DNA of 64,000 bases from an uncultured Saprospiraceae bacterium (GTDB taxonomy: Bacteria; Bacteroidota; Bacteroidia; Chitinophagales; Saprospiraceae), in contig CALJPQ010000030.1 in assembly GCA_937980645.1 (NCBI GenBank), positions 1 through 64,000 on the forward strand, written 5' to 3'. The position numbers and the translations under genes are program-made. Below are positions 45,300-53,598 of the stretch, piece by piece. The notes beneath the pieces are model-generated. The model did no database searches and was not told the origin of the DNA. It was given only the letters and a program-made list of their open reading frames with translations. Every line of letters begins with the position of its first letter. Position 1 is the stretch's first letter.

Positions 45300-45307
45300 C
45301 AAATATA
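45300..45307 (-). promoter_or_regulatory. Small RNA promoter -7 element (TATATTTG)
   Basis: Exact TAnnTTTG match on the minus strand, about 120 bp upstream of the terminator. No protein-coding gene lies between them. Confidence 0.55.
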
Positions 45308-45461
45308 TGCTTTCCGGGAAATGCGGAACCCGCTTTTTCAGAGGGTATTTTTCTGCATCTGTACGGGCTGCGCAATACCATACCAGCGTGTGCCAATGGC
45401 GCAAAGGGTAAAATCTTGTAGGAGACAGTGGGTAAATGAGCGGTTCATGCGCGGTTTCACT

Positions 45462-45469
45462 TACTTTTG
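45462..45469 (+). promoter_or_regulatory. Lipase 1 promoter -7 element (TACTTTTG)
   Basis: Exact TAnnTTTG match 30 bp upstream of the ATG at 45500. It overlaps a longer frame starting at 45467 and so fixes the start at 45500. Confidence 0.7.
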
Positions 45470-45499
45470 CCCATCTGCTCACTTACTGTTTCATGTGTT

Positions 45500-46960
45500 A
45501 TGCACAAAAGACTGCTCTCTGCTTTTGCTTTGTGTCTTTTGCTGGCATCGTTTCTCGATGCGCAGAAGATGGTTTCAGCCCAATTTTTGGGCAGCCGTAC
45601 CCGTGCGCAGATTGCTGCGCAGTTCAACAACCCCTTAGTGCAGTATGACGCGCGCTTCTACCGGGTCATTTACACCACTAAAAACACCGCCGGCCAGCCC
45701 GACACGGTGTCGGGGCTTATCGTTGTGCCGCAAGATCCTGCGCGCATTTTTCCGCGCTTAGTGTATCAGCATGGCACCTCTTCGACGCGCACGGATGTGC
45801 CGTCGTTTAACGTGCTGACGGGCGGCGAAGGAACGTTGGGTTTGCTCTTTGCCGGCATGGGCTTCCTGACCTTCATGCCCGATTATCTGGGCTTAGGCGT
45901 AGCCAAAGGCTTTCATCCTTACGTACATGCCGCCTCGGAGTCCTGGGTGGCTGCGGACATGCTGCGCGCGTTGCCAGATTTCATGGCCTACTACGGCCCT
46001 GGGCTACATGTGAATAGTCAGCTGTTCGTAACCGGCTATTCGCAAGGCGGTCATGCCTCTATGGCTTTCCAGCGCGATGTGGAAGGGCCCTGGAAAAACG
46101 AGTTCAAAATGACGGCAGCCAGCCACATGTCAGGGCCCTACAGCATCGGTGAGGTTATGCGCGGGCTGGTGCTGTCCGACGATATCTACTTCTATCCGTC
46201 CTATATTCCCCATACCTTAATCTCCTATCAGAATGTTTACGGCAACCTGTTTAACTTCGTGCAGGAGGTGTTCCGCGAGCCTTATGCCACGCTTATCAGC
46301 CAGCATTATAGCGGGAACATAAACCTTATTCAGCTGAACTCGCAGCTGATTAACCTGCTGACGCAAAACGAGGGTGCCTGCCGGCCGGTACGCATGTTGC
46401 ATCCGCAACTGGTACAGGAAGTCAAAGCCGACGATGGGCACCCGGTCAACGTCGCCCTACGCGACAACAACGTGTATCCATGGGCGCCTCAGGTGCCCAC
46501 GCGCATTTATTACTGCATGGCCGACGACCAGGTGCCGTTCCAGAACAGCATCGTTGCCCGCGACACCATGCTGGCCCGAGGCGCTGCTGACCTTCAAGTG
46601 ATTGACGTTAATTCCAACGCCGACCACGGTGGTTGTGTCTCGCCGGCGTTGCTCAACACTGTCCTTTTCTTCCTGACTTATCGGGATGTGGGCTTTGTGA
46701 GCAACACTCAGGAGCCTTACGCCATAGCGCCGCTTCAGTTACAGCCTAACCCAACGAACGGTGCCGTATGGTTGATGGACCTGCCCGGCGAAGGACAGGT
46801 GCAGGTCTTCGACATCAGCGGGCGTCTGCGCCAAGACCTTTCCGGCATCGCCGACCGCAACTATCGGCTCAACCTTTCGACCTTAGAAAACGGCGTGTAT
46901 CTGGTTCGCTTCCTCTCCGAAGGTCGTCTGTGGCAAAGTAAGGTGGTGCTGCACCGATAA
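45500..46960 (+). CDS. Secreted alpha/beta hydrolase (lipase-like) with T9SS type A tail, copy 1
   Basis: The 486-aa protein has a signal peptide (LLSAFALCLLLASFLDAQ), an alpha/beta-hydrolase domain of the secretory-lipase type (DYLGLG, FHPYVHAASE, nucleophile Ser181 in TGYSQGG, DDQVPFQNS with the likely Asp, NADHGGC with the His), and a C-terminal T9SS type A sorting region of about 75 aa (LQPNPTNGAVWL, GQVQVFDISGRL, LENGVYLVRF, ending KVVLHR). It should be exported across the outer membrane and act on esters or lipids outside the cell. It is followed by a close paralogue in tandem; both have Ser181 at the same position. Confidence 0.9.
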   Translation: MHKRLLSAFALCLLLASFLDAQKMVSAQFLGSRTRAQIAAQFNNPLVQYDARFYRVIYTTKNTAGQPDTVSGLIVVPQDPARIFPRLVYQHGTSSTRTDVPSFNVLTGGEGTLGLLFAGMGFLTFMPDYLGLGVAKGFHPYVHAASESWVAADMLRALPDFMAYYGPGLHVNSQLFVTGYSQGGHASMAFQRDVEGPWKNEFKMTAASHMSGPYSIGEVMRGLVLSDDIYFYPSYIPHTLISYQNVYGNLFNFVQEVFREPYATLISQHYSGNINLIQLNSQLINLLTQNEGACRPVRMLHPQLVQEVKADDGHPVNVALRDNNVYPWAPQVPTRIYYCMADDQVPFQNSIVARDTMLARGAADLQVIDVNSNADHGGCVSPALLNTVLFFLTYRDVGFVSNTQEPYAIAPLQLQPNPTNGAVWLMDLPGEGQVQVFDISGRLRQDLSGIADRNYRLNLSTLENGVYLVRFLSEGRLWQSKVVLHR

Positions 46961-46971
46961 TATTCTTACCT

Positions 46972-47010
46972 CCTCGTTGGCACAAGGGCTTTATTGCCGT
47001 GCCAGCGAGG
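46972..47010 (+). terminator. Stem-loop between the tandem lipase genes
   Basis: A 12-bp stem (cctcgttggcac against gtgccagcgagg, one G-T pair) with a 15-base loop. The T-tract is poor, so termination may be partial. Confidence 0.5.
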
Positions 47011-47080
47011 AGCTTCATCCGTGCTCATGGGGAGTTTGCATATCCTTTGCCAGGGGGATATTTTCTCATTAAAACTCGTT

Positions 47081-48538
47081 ATGTCTATGCTTTTGCGTAC
47101 CCTCCCCATCGCCGCCCTGTTGGCCTGTGCTTCCTCGCTGTTATGCGCGCAGAAACTTATTCAAGTTCAACCGTTGGGCGGCCGCACGCGCGCGCAAATT
47201 GCCGATCAGTTCAAGCAGCCGCTCGTAGCTTACAGTGTGCAGTGTTTCCGGCTTGTCTATACGACGCGGAATACTTCAGGCCAGCCCGATACAGTCTCAG
47301 GTCTGGTGGCCATACCGGTAGATTCATCGCGTGTTTTCCCCCGCCTGCTCTATCAGCACGGTACGGCCACTACAAAAACGGGCGTTCCCTCTTTTGACGT
47401 CTTCACCGGAGGCGAGGGTGAGCGGGCGCTGCTTTTTGCCGGTATGGGCTTTGTTACCCTGATGCCAGATTACCTGGGGCTGGGCGTGGCCAAGGGCTTT
47501 CATCCCTACGTACATGCTGCCTCAGAAGCCTGGGTAGCTGCTGATATGTTGCGTGCTTTGCCGGCCTTTGCTCAGCAGTATGGTGTGCACACGCACGACC
47601 AGCTGTTTGTAACGGGCTATTCGCAAGGTGGGCATGCTGCAATGGCTTTCCATCGCGACGCTGAAATGCTGTGGAGCCACGAGTTTTCAGTAACTGCCTC
47701 TGCGCCGCTTTCCGGGCCTTACAGCACCGGAGAGGTCATGCGCGACCTGGTGCTTTCCGACAAAGTTTACATGTATCCGGGCTACATCCCCAACACCCTC
47801 ATCAGCTATCAGGGCGTTTACGGTAACCTCTATGCTTCGTTTCAGGAGGTTTTCCGCGACCAGTACATTGGCGATATCACGGAGTTCAAAAACGACAAGA
47901 TCTCCCTTCTGGAATTGCAGGTGCGTTTAGTGGCCAAACTTATCTGGCACGAATTGGCCTGTCGCCCGCGGCGTCTGTTCCGAAACGAGTACATTCAAGC
48001 CGTCATAACTGACCCTCAACATCCACTCAACGTAGCCTTGCGCGACAACAACGTCTATGCCTGGGCGCCCAAAGCACCTGTGCGTCTATATTACTGCACC
48101 GACGACGATCAGGTGCCCTATCAGAACAGTATCGTAGCCCGCGACTCCATGCTTGCTCGCGGCGCAAAGGATGTGCGCGCTCAGGACGTCAAGCCGAATG
48201 CCAACCACAGCCAGTGTGCGCAGCCGGCAATTGACAGCGCGCTGGCGTTCTTTCTTACCTATCGCTACATTGGCTCTGTTACGCCCAGCCACGAGACCTA
48301 TGTGCAACCGCTTATACTATATCCCAATCCCACTGCCGGGCCTCTATGGCTGCATCACTTACCTGGCCCAGGGCGCGTAGAAGTGTTCGGGCCTAATGGG
48401 CGTCTGTATCGTTCTGCCGATGTGGATATGGATGGAGGCTATTTCCTGGACCTGTCGGTGCTTCACAGTGGCTTATATGTAGTGCGCTTTACTGCTGAAG
48501 ATCAGGTGTGGCAGAGCAGGGTAGTGGTGCAGCGTTAG
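47081..48538 (+). CDS. Secreted alpha/beta hydrolase (lipase-like) with T9SS type A tail, copy 2
   Basis: The 485-aa paralogue of the preceding gene keeps the signal peptide (LPIAALLACASSLLCAQ), the DYLGLG, FHPYVHAASE and GYSQGG blocks (Ser181), the DDQVPYQNS and NANHSQC segments, and the type A sorting tail (LYPNPTAGPLWL, GRVEVFGPNGRL, LHSGLYVVRF, KVVVQR-like end). The two differ mostly in surface loops, which suggests an old duplication and possibly different substrates. A TATCCTTTG box near 47039 (one extra spacer base) is a weaker promoter candidate; read-through from copy 1 is possible. The start at 47081 fits the signal peptide. Confidence 0.9.
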   Translation: MSMLLRTLPIAALLACASSLLCAQKLIQVQPLGGRTRAQIADQFKQPLVAYSVQCFRLVYTTRNTSGQPDTVSGLVAIPVDSSRVFPRLLYQHGTATTKTGVPSFDVFTGGEGERALLFAGMGFVTLMPDYLGLGVAKGFHPYVHAASEAWVAADMLRALPAFAQQYGVHTHDQLFVTGYSQGGHAAMAFHRDAEMLWSHEFSVTASAPLSGPYSTGEVMRDLVLSDKVYMYPGYIPNTLISYQGVYGNLYASFQEVFRDQYIGDITEFKNDKISLLELQVRLVAKLIWHELACRPRRLFRNEYIQAVITDPQHPLNVALRDNNVYAWAPKAPVRLYYCTDDDQVPYQNSIVARDSMLARGAKDVRAQDVKPNANHSQCAQPAIDSALAFFLTYRYIGSVTPSHETYVQPLILYPNPTAGPLWLHHLPGPGRVEVFGPNGRLYRSADVDMDGGYFLDLSVLHSGLYVVRFTAEDQVWQSRVVVQR

Positions 48539-48572
48539 GCCGTTGGAGGAGGTGCGCTTCCGTTTAATTTCA

Positions 48573-49080
48573 TCAATTACCAACGTACCCGAGACAGGGA
48601 ACGTGAGTAGTCGCCCATTCAGGAGCCAAGCGCGTCAGCACGTCCCAGCGCTGTTCTGCCCGGCGAAAATAATCTCTGGCTTGTGCCGTATCTTTTAGAT
48701 AGTCTTGGTGAAGCCTGGCGAGTTTTTCATATGAGAGCGCCAGTCCATTGGCGTACATCGTTTTCGCCGGAAACGTCGAATGGAGCTCCGCTGAAATCGG
48801 TGCTTTTGTCGCAGCCTTTGTATCCATAGAGCAGGATATGTCGGTCGTCGACAGGCTTATGCCGTAGTTTGTTGGCTAATTTCTGACGCACTTTGACTCC
48901 TCGCGCAGTAAGAGTCTCTCGGAAAAACTCCAATTCATCTAACTCCAGCGGCTCTTTGCACAGGGCGGCGTATATCTTTTCTAATTTTTCTGCCTTTTCT
49001 ATACATATATAAAAAATCGGTTTACTGGCAAAGAAAACATGAGGCGGCTGGCAGGGGCCTACTAATGATAGATAATGGTG
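48573..49080 (-). pseudogene. Decayed P-loop NTPase/TPR gene with internal deletion and frame change
   Basis: In one minus-strand frame, open from about 49080 without a start codon, there is FFASKPIFYICIEKAEKLEK, then IYAALCKEPLELDELEFF, then ARGVKVRQKL and DDRHILLYGYKGCDKST. That is the N-terminal part of a P-loop ATPase of a type that carries TPR repeats in Bacteroidota. The Walker A Gly before Lys is Asp. The frame then ends at about 48730 after non-homologous residues. In another frame (48573-48827) lies NGLALSYEKLARLHQDYLKD and ARDYFRRAEQRWDVLTRLAP, a typical final TPR segment of such proteins. The middle (ATPase core and most TPRs) is missing. I read it as a relic. Confidence 0.6.
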
Positions 49081-49084
49081 GCAC

Positions 49085-49621
49085 TCACTGCAGTTCCATC
49101 ACCTCCACTCCCAGCAGCCCGCGCCGCACGGGCAGCAATATGGTATCGCCAGGTTGGGTAAGCGGAAAATAAGGCTGGCTTTTGTATTGAAAGCGACGCA
49201 AGCGCCCGCCGTCCCGGACGACGAGACGGTAGCCGCTGGCCTCAATGGGCCGATAGCGCAGCCAACCATAGGCCGAGGCTACATAGGGTGCTTCGGCCAC
49301 AAACTCGAACGGACGATGCTCCACCGTACCGCCAGCGCGATTGAGGCGGCTGGCAAAAAGCGGCATGAAGAGTGGAATGAAAAAAACGATAAGTAAAACC
49401 TCCGGCACGTGATTGGCCCAGGGCATCAGGTGCCGACGCAAAGCATACAACAGGGCGGCGGCTAAGAGAAAGCCAAACAGAAATGCCCCCAGCACTAAGC
49501 GGCTGACCTGCAGGGTATTGGTGAACACTGGATACTCGCGCGTGTACAGCCAGATAAGGCCAAACAGCACAGCGACAGCTGTAATAGCACCTAAGCGCTC
49601 GCGCCAAGAAAGTTCGTTCAT
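49085..49621 (-). CDS. Small membrane protein, unknown function
   Basis: The 178-aa protein starts MNELSWRERLG and has three hydrophobic segments (AITAVAVLFGLIWLY, LVLGAFLFGFLLAAALLYAL, VLLIVFFIPLFMPLFA), followed by a soluble C-terminal domain of about 75 residues with beta pattern (YGWLRYRPIEASGYRLVV, TILLPVRRGLLGVEV). No family was recognised. The ATG at 49621 is preferred over a longer frame at 49714. The P-loop/TPR relic begins immediately after its stop codon. Confidence 0.65.
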   Translation of the reverse strand: MNELSWRERLGAITAVAVLFGLIWLYTREYPVFTNTLQVSRLVLGAFLFGFLLAAALLYALRRHLMPWANHVPEVLLIVFFIPLFMPLFASRLNRAGGTVEHRPFEFVAEAPYVASAYGWLRYRPIEASGYRLVVRDGGRLRRFQYKSQPYFPLTQPGDTILLPVRRGLLGVEVMELQ

Positions 49622-49721
49622 AGGTGGCGGCCAAACTCGTTTGGCTGCCCAAAAATAAACCAGTCTTTTGATTAGAGGGGTCAGGAAACCTGTAGAAAGA
49701 AGGCGTTCTGTCAACCAAAAA

Positions 49722-49752
49722 AGCCCTGCCGCACAAGCGTTGCGGCAGGGCT
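49722..49752 (-). terminator. Terminator of the ATP synthase operon
   Basis: A perfect 12-bp stem (agccctgccgca against tgcggcagggct) is followed on the minus strand by a run of six T. It lies about 35 bp after the atpG stop codon. Confidence 0.92.
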
Positions 49753-49786
49753 GGGAGGAGATGTTCGATCGTTGGTTTGTTTTCTT

Positions 49787-50680
49787 CTATGCGCCTTCTA
49801 AGGCCGCTGCACCGCCGACGATTTCGGTCAGTTCGGTTGTGATGGCCTCTTGGCGGGCTTTGTTGTAGCTGATGCGCAGTTCTTTGAGCAGTTCTTCGGC
49901 GTTTTCGGTAGCCTTGTCCATAGCCGTCATGCGGGCGCCGTGTTCGCTAGCGTGGGTGTCGAGCAGGGTTTTGTGGAACTGCAGTTGCAGGATGCTGGGC
50001 ACTAGCGTTTCCAACAGTTGTTGTTTGTCTGGCTCGAAGATGTAATCAGCACGCTTCTTCGGGCCTTCGGCGGAGGCCATTTTGGGCACCGGAAGCCATT
50101 GCTCTACCGTTGGGTATTGCGTAGCGGCATTCTTGAAGCGCCCGTAAACGATGTCAATGGCGTCGTATTGGCCCGCCAGAAACGCATCCATGAGCGTGCG
50201 CGCTATGGCGCTGGTATGCTCGTAGGTCAGGTGGTTAAAGAGGTCTATGTGGTCAGTGTTGAACGACATGTCGCGGTAACGACGACGGAAGTAGTCGTAA
50301 CCTTTCTTGCCGATAAACATCACCGACACCCGACCTGCCTGGCGCTGTTGGGCGTATTTGGCCTGGATATGCGCGATGGCCTCCTTGTTGATGTTGGTGT
50401 TGAAGGCGCCGCACAGGCCGCGGTTCGACGTAACGACGACGACCAGGACATTTTTCACCTCGCGCTCCTTGCCAAAGGCCGTTGTCGCGTCGCCGTCCAA
50501 ATTGGACAGAATGTTGGACAGCATGCGATTGAGGCGGTTAGCATACGGGCGCATCTGCACGATGGCCGCCTGGGCTTTGCGCAGTTTGGCTGCCGAGACC
50601 ATTTTCATGGCCTTGGTGATCTGCTGCGTAGAGATGATAGACTTAATGCGCTCGCGAACTTCTTTGAGTCCTCTTGCCAT
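49787..50680 (-). CDS. atpG: ATP synthase subunit gamma
   Basis: Gamma is the central rotor shaft of F1. The 297-aa protein has the conserved N-terminal helix GLKEVRERIKSIISTQQITKAMKMVSAAKLRKAQ, the VVVTSNRGLCGAFNTNI strand, and the C-terminal helix ARMTAMDKATENAEELLKEL...NKARQEAITTELTEIVGGA. It is the last gene of the operon, and a hairpin separates it from atpA. Strong terminator follows. The expected downstream genes atpD and atpC are absent. Confidence 0.97.
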   Translation of the reverse strand: MARGLKEVRERIKSIISTQQITKAMKMVSAAKLRKAQAAIVQMRPYANRLNRMLSNILSNLDGDATTAFGKEREVKNVLVVVVTSNRGLCGAFNTNINKEAIAHIQAKYAQQRQAGRVSVMFIGKKGYDYFRRRYRDMSFNTDHIDLFNHLTYEHTSAIARTLMDAFLAGQYDAIDIVYGRFKNAATQYPTVEQWLPVPKMASAEGPKKRADYIFEPDKQQLLETLVPSILQLQFHKTLLDTHASEHGARMTAMDKATENAEELLKELRISYNKARQEAITTELTEIVGGAAALEGA

Positions 50681-50700
50681 GAGCTAAAGGGTTGTATGAG

Positions 50701-50740
50701 CGCTGGCCCTGAGGCGTCAGCGTATGCTACAGGGCCAGCG
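50701..50740 (-). other. Stem-loop between atpA and atpG
   Basis: cgctggccctg pairs with cagggccagcg over 11 bp around an 18-base loop. No T-tract follows, so it looks like an mRNA processing or stability hairpin within the operon. Confidence 0.6.
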
Positions 50741-50746
50741 TCGCGC

Positions 50747-52333
50747 TTACTTTTTGTATTGTGCGGTCAATTTGGCGGCTAGTTGGCGTACCTTTTCCAA
50801 GCTAGTCTCTTCTAATTTGCCTTTGCGGAATTCTTCCAGTACGTCGGGCAGTTGTTGCTCCATTTCCATGAGGAAGACGTCCTCGAATTCGCGCACTTTG
50901 TCGAGGGGTACGTCGCGCAGGAGGTTGTTGGTGCCCAAGTAGATGATGGCGATTTGCTTTTCTACCGGCATAGGGCTGTACTGCGGCTGCTTGAGGATTT
51001 CCACGTTTCGAGCGCCTTTAGCCAGGATAGCCTGGGTGGCAGCGTCGAGGTCGGAGCCGAATTTGGCGAATGCCTCCAACTCGCGGTATTGTGCCTGGTC
51101 GAGCTTGAGCGTACCGGCCACCTTTTTCATGGATTTGATCTGAGCGTTACCACCCACGCGGCTCACCGAGATACCCACATTGATGGCCGGGCGGATACCA
51201 GCGTTGAAGAGGTTCGACTCTAAGAAGATCTGCCCGTCCGTGATGGAGATAACGTTTGTCGGGATGTAGGCCGATACGTCGCCTGCCTGTGTTTCGATGA
51301 GTGGGAGTGCCGTTAGCGAGCCGCCGCCTTTTATGAGGCCGGCTTTGACGAGGCTGGGTGGAAGGTCGTTCATCTGGCGCGCTACGTTGTCGTCGTCAAT
51401 AATTTTAGCGGCGCGCTCCAGCAGGCGGCTGTGCAGGTAGAACACATCACCCGGGTAAGCTTCGCGGCCCGGCGGACGGCGCAACAGCAGCGATACCTCG
51501 CGATAGGCTACGGCCTGCTTCGACAGGTCGTCGTAAATGATGAGGGCCGGACGACCCGTGTCGCGGAAGTACTCGCCAATGGCGGCACCGGCAAACGGCG
51601 CATAGAACTGTAGAGGTGCAGGGTCGGATGCCGAAGCCGACACAATAACCGTGTAAGGCATAGCGCCGTATTCTTCCAACGTGCGCGCGATTTGGGCAAC
51701 CGTGGAGGCCTTTTGCCCGCAGGCGACGTAGATACAGTACACCGGCTCGCCGCGCTCATAGAACTCTTTTTGGTTGATAATGGTGTCAATAGCAATGGCC
51801 GACTTACCCGTCTGGCGGTCGCCAATGATCAGCTCGCGCTGGCCGCGGCCAATCGGGATCATGGCGTCAATGGCCTTGATGCCCGTCTGGAGCGGTTCGT
51901 TTACCGGACGGCGATAGATGACGCCCGGCGCTTTGCGCTCCAGAGGCATTTCGTATTTCTGACCGCTGATTGGCCCTTTTCCATCAATAGGCTGGCCCAA
52001 AGGGTTGACTACTCGGCCCAAAAAGCCTTCGCCCACTTCAATAGAGGCGATTTTGCCCGTGCGTTTGACTAAAGAGCCTTCATGAATGCCCGCCGACGAG
52101 CCCATGAGCACGACGCCCACGTTGTCCTCCTCCAAGTTGAGCACGATGGCCTGCGTGCCGTTCTCAAATTCTACCAACTCGCCTGATTGAGCGCGGTTAA
52201 GGCCATACACGCGGGCAATGCCGTCGCCCACCTGGAGCACCGTACCTACTTCCTCCAGTTGCGTATCGGTGTCGAAGCCAGACAGGTGCTGTTTGAGTAT
52301 TGCCGAGATTTCTTCCGGTCGGATGTCTGCCAT
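50747..52333 (-). CDS. atpA: ATP synthase subunit alpha
   Basis: Alpha forms the non-catalytic nucleotide sites of the F1 hexamer. The 528-aa protein has the Walker A GDRQTGKSAIA, the IPIGRGQRELI block, YDDLSKQAVAYREVSLLLRRPPGREAYPGD and the ISITDGQIFLESNLFNAGIRPAINVGISVSRVGG region with the signature PAINVGxSVSRVG. It starts MADIRPEEISAIL. Located between atpH and atpG as is usual. Confidence 0.98.
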   Translation of the reverse strand: MADIRPEEISAILKQHLSGFDTDTQLEEVGTVLQVGDGIARVYGLNRAQSGELVEFENGTQAIVLNLEEDNVGVVLMGSSAGIHEGSLVKRTGKIASIEVGEGFLGRVVNPLGQPIDGKGPISGQKYEMPLERKAPGVIYRRPVNEPLQTGIKAIDAMIPIGRGQRELIIGDRQTGKSAIAIDTIINQKEFYERGEPVYCIYVACGQKASTVAQIARTLEEYGAMPYTVIVSASASDPAPLQFYAPFAGAAIGEYFRDTGRPALIIYDDLSKQAVAYREVSLLLRRPPGREAYPGDVFYLHSRLLERAAKIIDDDNVARQMNDLPPSLVKAGLIKGGGSLTALPLIETQAGDVSAYIPTNVISITDGQIFLESNLFNAGIRPAINVGISVSRVGGNAQIKSMKKVAGTLKLDQAQYRELEAFAKFGSDLDAATQAILAKGARNVEILKQPQYSPMPVEKQIAIIYLGTNNLLRDVPLDKVREFEDVFLMEMEQQLPDVLEEFRKGKLEETSLEKVRQLAAKLTAQYKK

Positions 52334-52373
52334 ATTGTTCTGAATGAGTGTTTGAAAGAAAAAAAATGGGCGC

Positions 52374-52934
52374 TTAAAACTCCCTGACGTATTGATTTTT
52401 GCTGAATTCTGCTTTCAAAGCAGCCAATCGGCTGGCCAAACTGGCGTCGTAGCGTTTGTCGTCGAACTCCAGAACAAAGCCACCGATGAGCGAAGGGTCT
52501 ATCTGGGTGGTAATTTCGAGGTTTTCATTCGCCAGCCCGCTGGCCTGGATGCGTTGTTTGATTTGTGCCACCACAGCATCGGACAGCGGTGCCGCACTGG
52601 TGATGCGCACCGAAGTAATCCGCTGAATGACTCTATACTGATGGAAAAACTCCCGCGTGATTTCGGGCAGATATGCCTCGCGGCCTTTCCGAATGAGCAA
52701 CTGCAGATACCCCAACGTGAGCGCGCTGACCTTACCTTCAAAAAGTGCTTTAACAACGGCCAGTTTTTTATCCGCTGCTACGATAGGGCTTTTCATCAGC
52801 AGGTGAAGGTCGCGATTTTGAAGCGCTTGTTCTAGCAGCTGCATATCGCTATATACGGCCTGCAGTTCGCCGCGTTCGACGGCTAAGGCAATCAGCGACT
52901 TGGTGTAGCGCGCGGCAATTCGATGGTTCGACAT
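52374..52934 (-). CDS. atpH: ATP synthase subunit delta
   Basis: Delta links F1 alpha to the peripheral stalk b subunits. The 186-aa protein begins MSNHRIAARYTKSLIALAVE and ends in the VDPSLIGGFVLEFDDKRYDASLASRL-type segment, both family hallmarks. It lies 19 bp downstream of atpF and 40 bp upstream of atpA. Confidence 0.96.
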   Translation of the reverse strand: MSNHRIAARYTKSLIALAVERGELQAVYSDMQLLEQALQNRDLHLLMKSPIVAADKKLAVVKALFEGKVSALTLGYLQLLIRKGREAYLPEITREFFHQYRVIQRITSVRITSAAPLSDAVVAQIKQRIQASGLANENLEITTQIDPSLIGGFVLEFDDKRYDASLASRLAALKAEFSKNQYVREF

Positions 52935-52953
52935 AGCGGTTCTGGGCTGGATT

Positions 52954-53466
52954 TTAATTCAGGCGCATTTGCTCGGCCAGCTGGCGTGCATAGGCCTCCT
53001 GTTCGGCCTTGTTGCTCAGCTCGCGCTGCAAGAGTTTTTCGGCAATTTCTACGGCCATTTGGCCTGCCGCATTTCTCAGCTCCACCAGTGCGGCCATTTT
53101 CTGGTTTTCGATGTCGTGCAGCGCGCTTTCTACCTTCCGTCGATATTCGGCGTTGGCGCGCTCTTTCGCTTCGGCCAGAATTTGTTCCTTGGCTTCTTTG
53201 GCGTCCTTCAACATCTTAGCGCGCTCTTCACGAGCTTCGGCCAGCAATTTCTCGTTCTCGGCCTGCAGGGCAGCCATCTCTTCGCGGGCTTTCTTCGCCT
53301 CATCCAAAGCGTCCTGGATGTCTTGCTCGCGTTTCTTGAGCGCATTCACGATGGGCTTGAAGGCAAAACGCGCCACTAACGTCCAGAAAATGAGAAAAAT
53401 AAGGACAGTCCAGAACAGCAAGCCGGGTTCGGGCTTAATGACGGAAAAATCTCCTAAGAGAAGCAT
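52954..53466 (-). CDS. atpF: ATP synthase subunit b
   Basis: Subunit b forms the peripheral stalk. The 170-aa protein has one N-terminal membrane segment (LLFWTVLIFLIFWTLVARFAF) and a long charged coiled-coil (REQDIQDALDEAKKAREEMAALQAENEKLLAEAREERAKML region, rich in Ala/Glu/Lys/Arg heptads) ending in the delta-binding C-terminus. Only one b gene is present, implying a homodimer. A terminator-like hairpin lies upstream, between it and atpE. Confidence 0.96.
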   Translation of the reverse strand: MLLLGDFSVIKPEPGLLFWTVLIFLIFWTLVARFAFKPIVNALKKREQDIQDALDEAKKAREEMAALQAENEKLLAEAREERAKMLKDAKEAKEQILAEAKERANAEYRRKVESALHDIENQKMAALVELRNAAGQMAVEIAEKLLQRELSNKAEQEAYARQLAEQMRLN

Positions 53467-53545
53467 ACAAGCGATGTGGGTTTGACTACTTTTTTATGAA
53501 AGCACACACCTAAATAAGGCGTGAGGCAAATGGTCTGGAAAAAAT

Positions 53546-53584
53546 CCGGGTCATTGCGTCGCCAATCGCTTCGCGCCGACCCGG
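53546..53584 (-). terminator. Terminator-like stem-loop between atpE and atpF
   Basis: On the minus strand CCGGGTC pairs with GACCCGG around a loop that itself can fold (GGCGCGAAGC...), followed directly by ATTTTTT. It lies in the 132-bp gap between atpE and atpF. A partial terminator here would give more atpE mRNA than downstream genes, matching the multi-copy c-ring. Confidence 0.65.
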
Positions 53585-53598
53585 GAAGTGCGTCTCTT

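Noticed and set aside
45041..45300. SRP (4.5S) RNA near the NifU gene
   Set aside because: The GGAA tetraloop region characteristic of SRP RNA is absent.
45243..45482. 79-codon minus-strand frame upstream of lipase 1
   Set aside because: It spans both the small RNA promoter and the lipase promoter region and has no family resemblance.
50018..50782. 254-codon plus-strand open frame across atpG
   Set aside because: Antisense to atpG and the atpA 3' end; no start context or homology.
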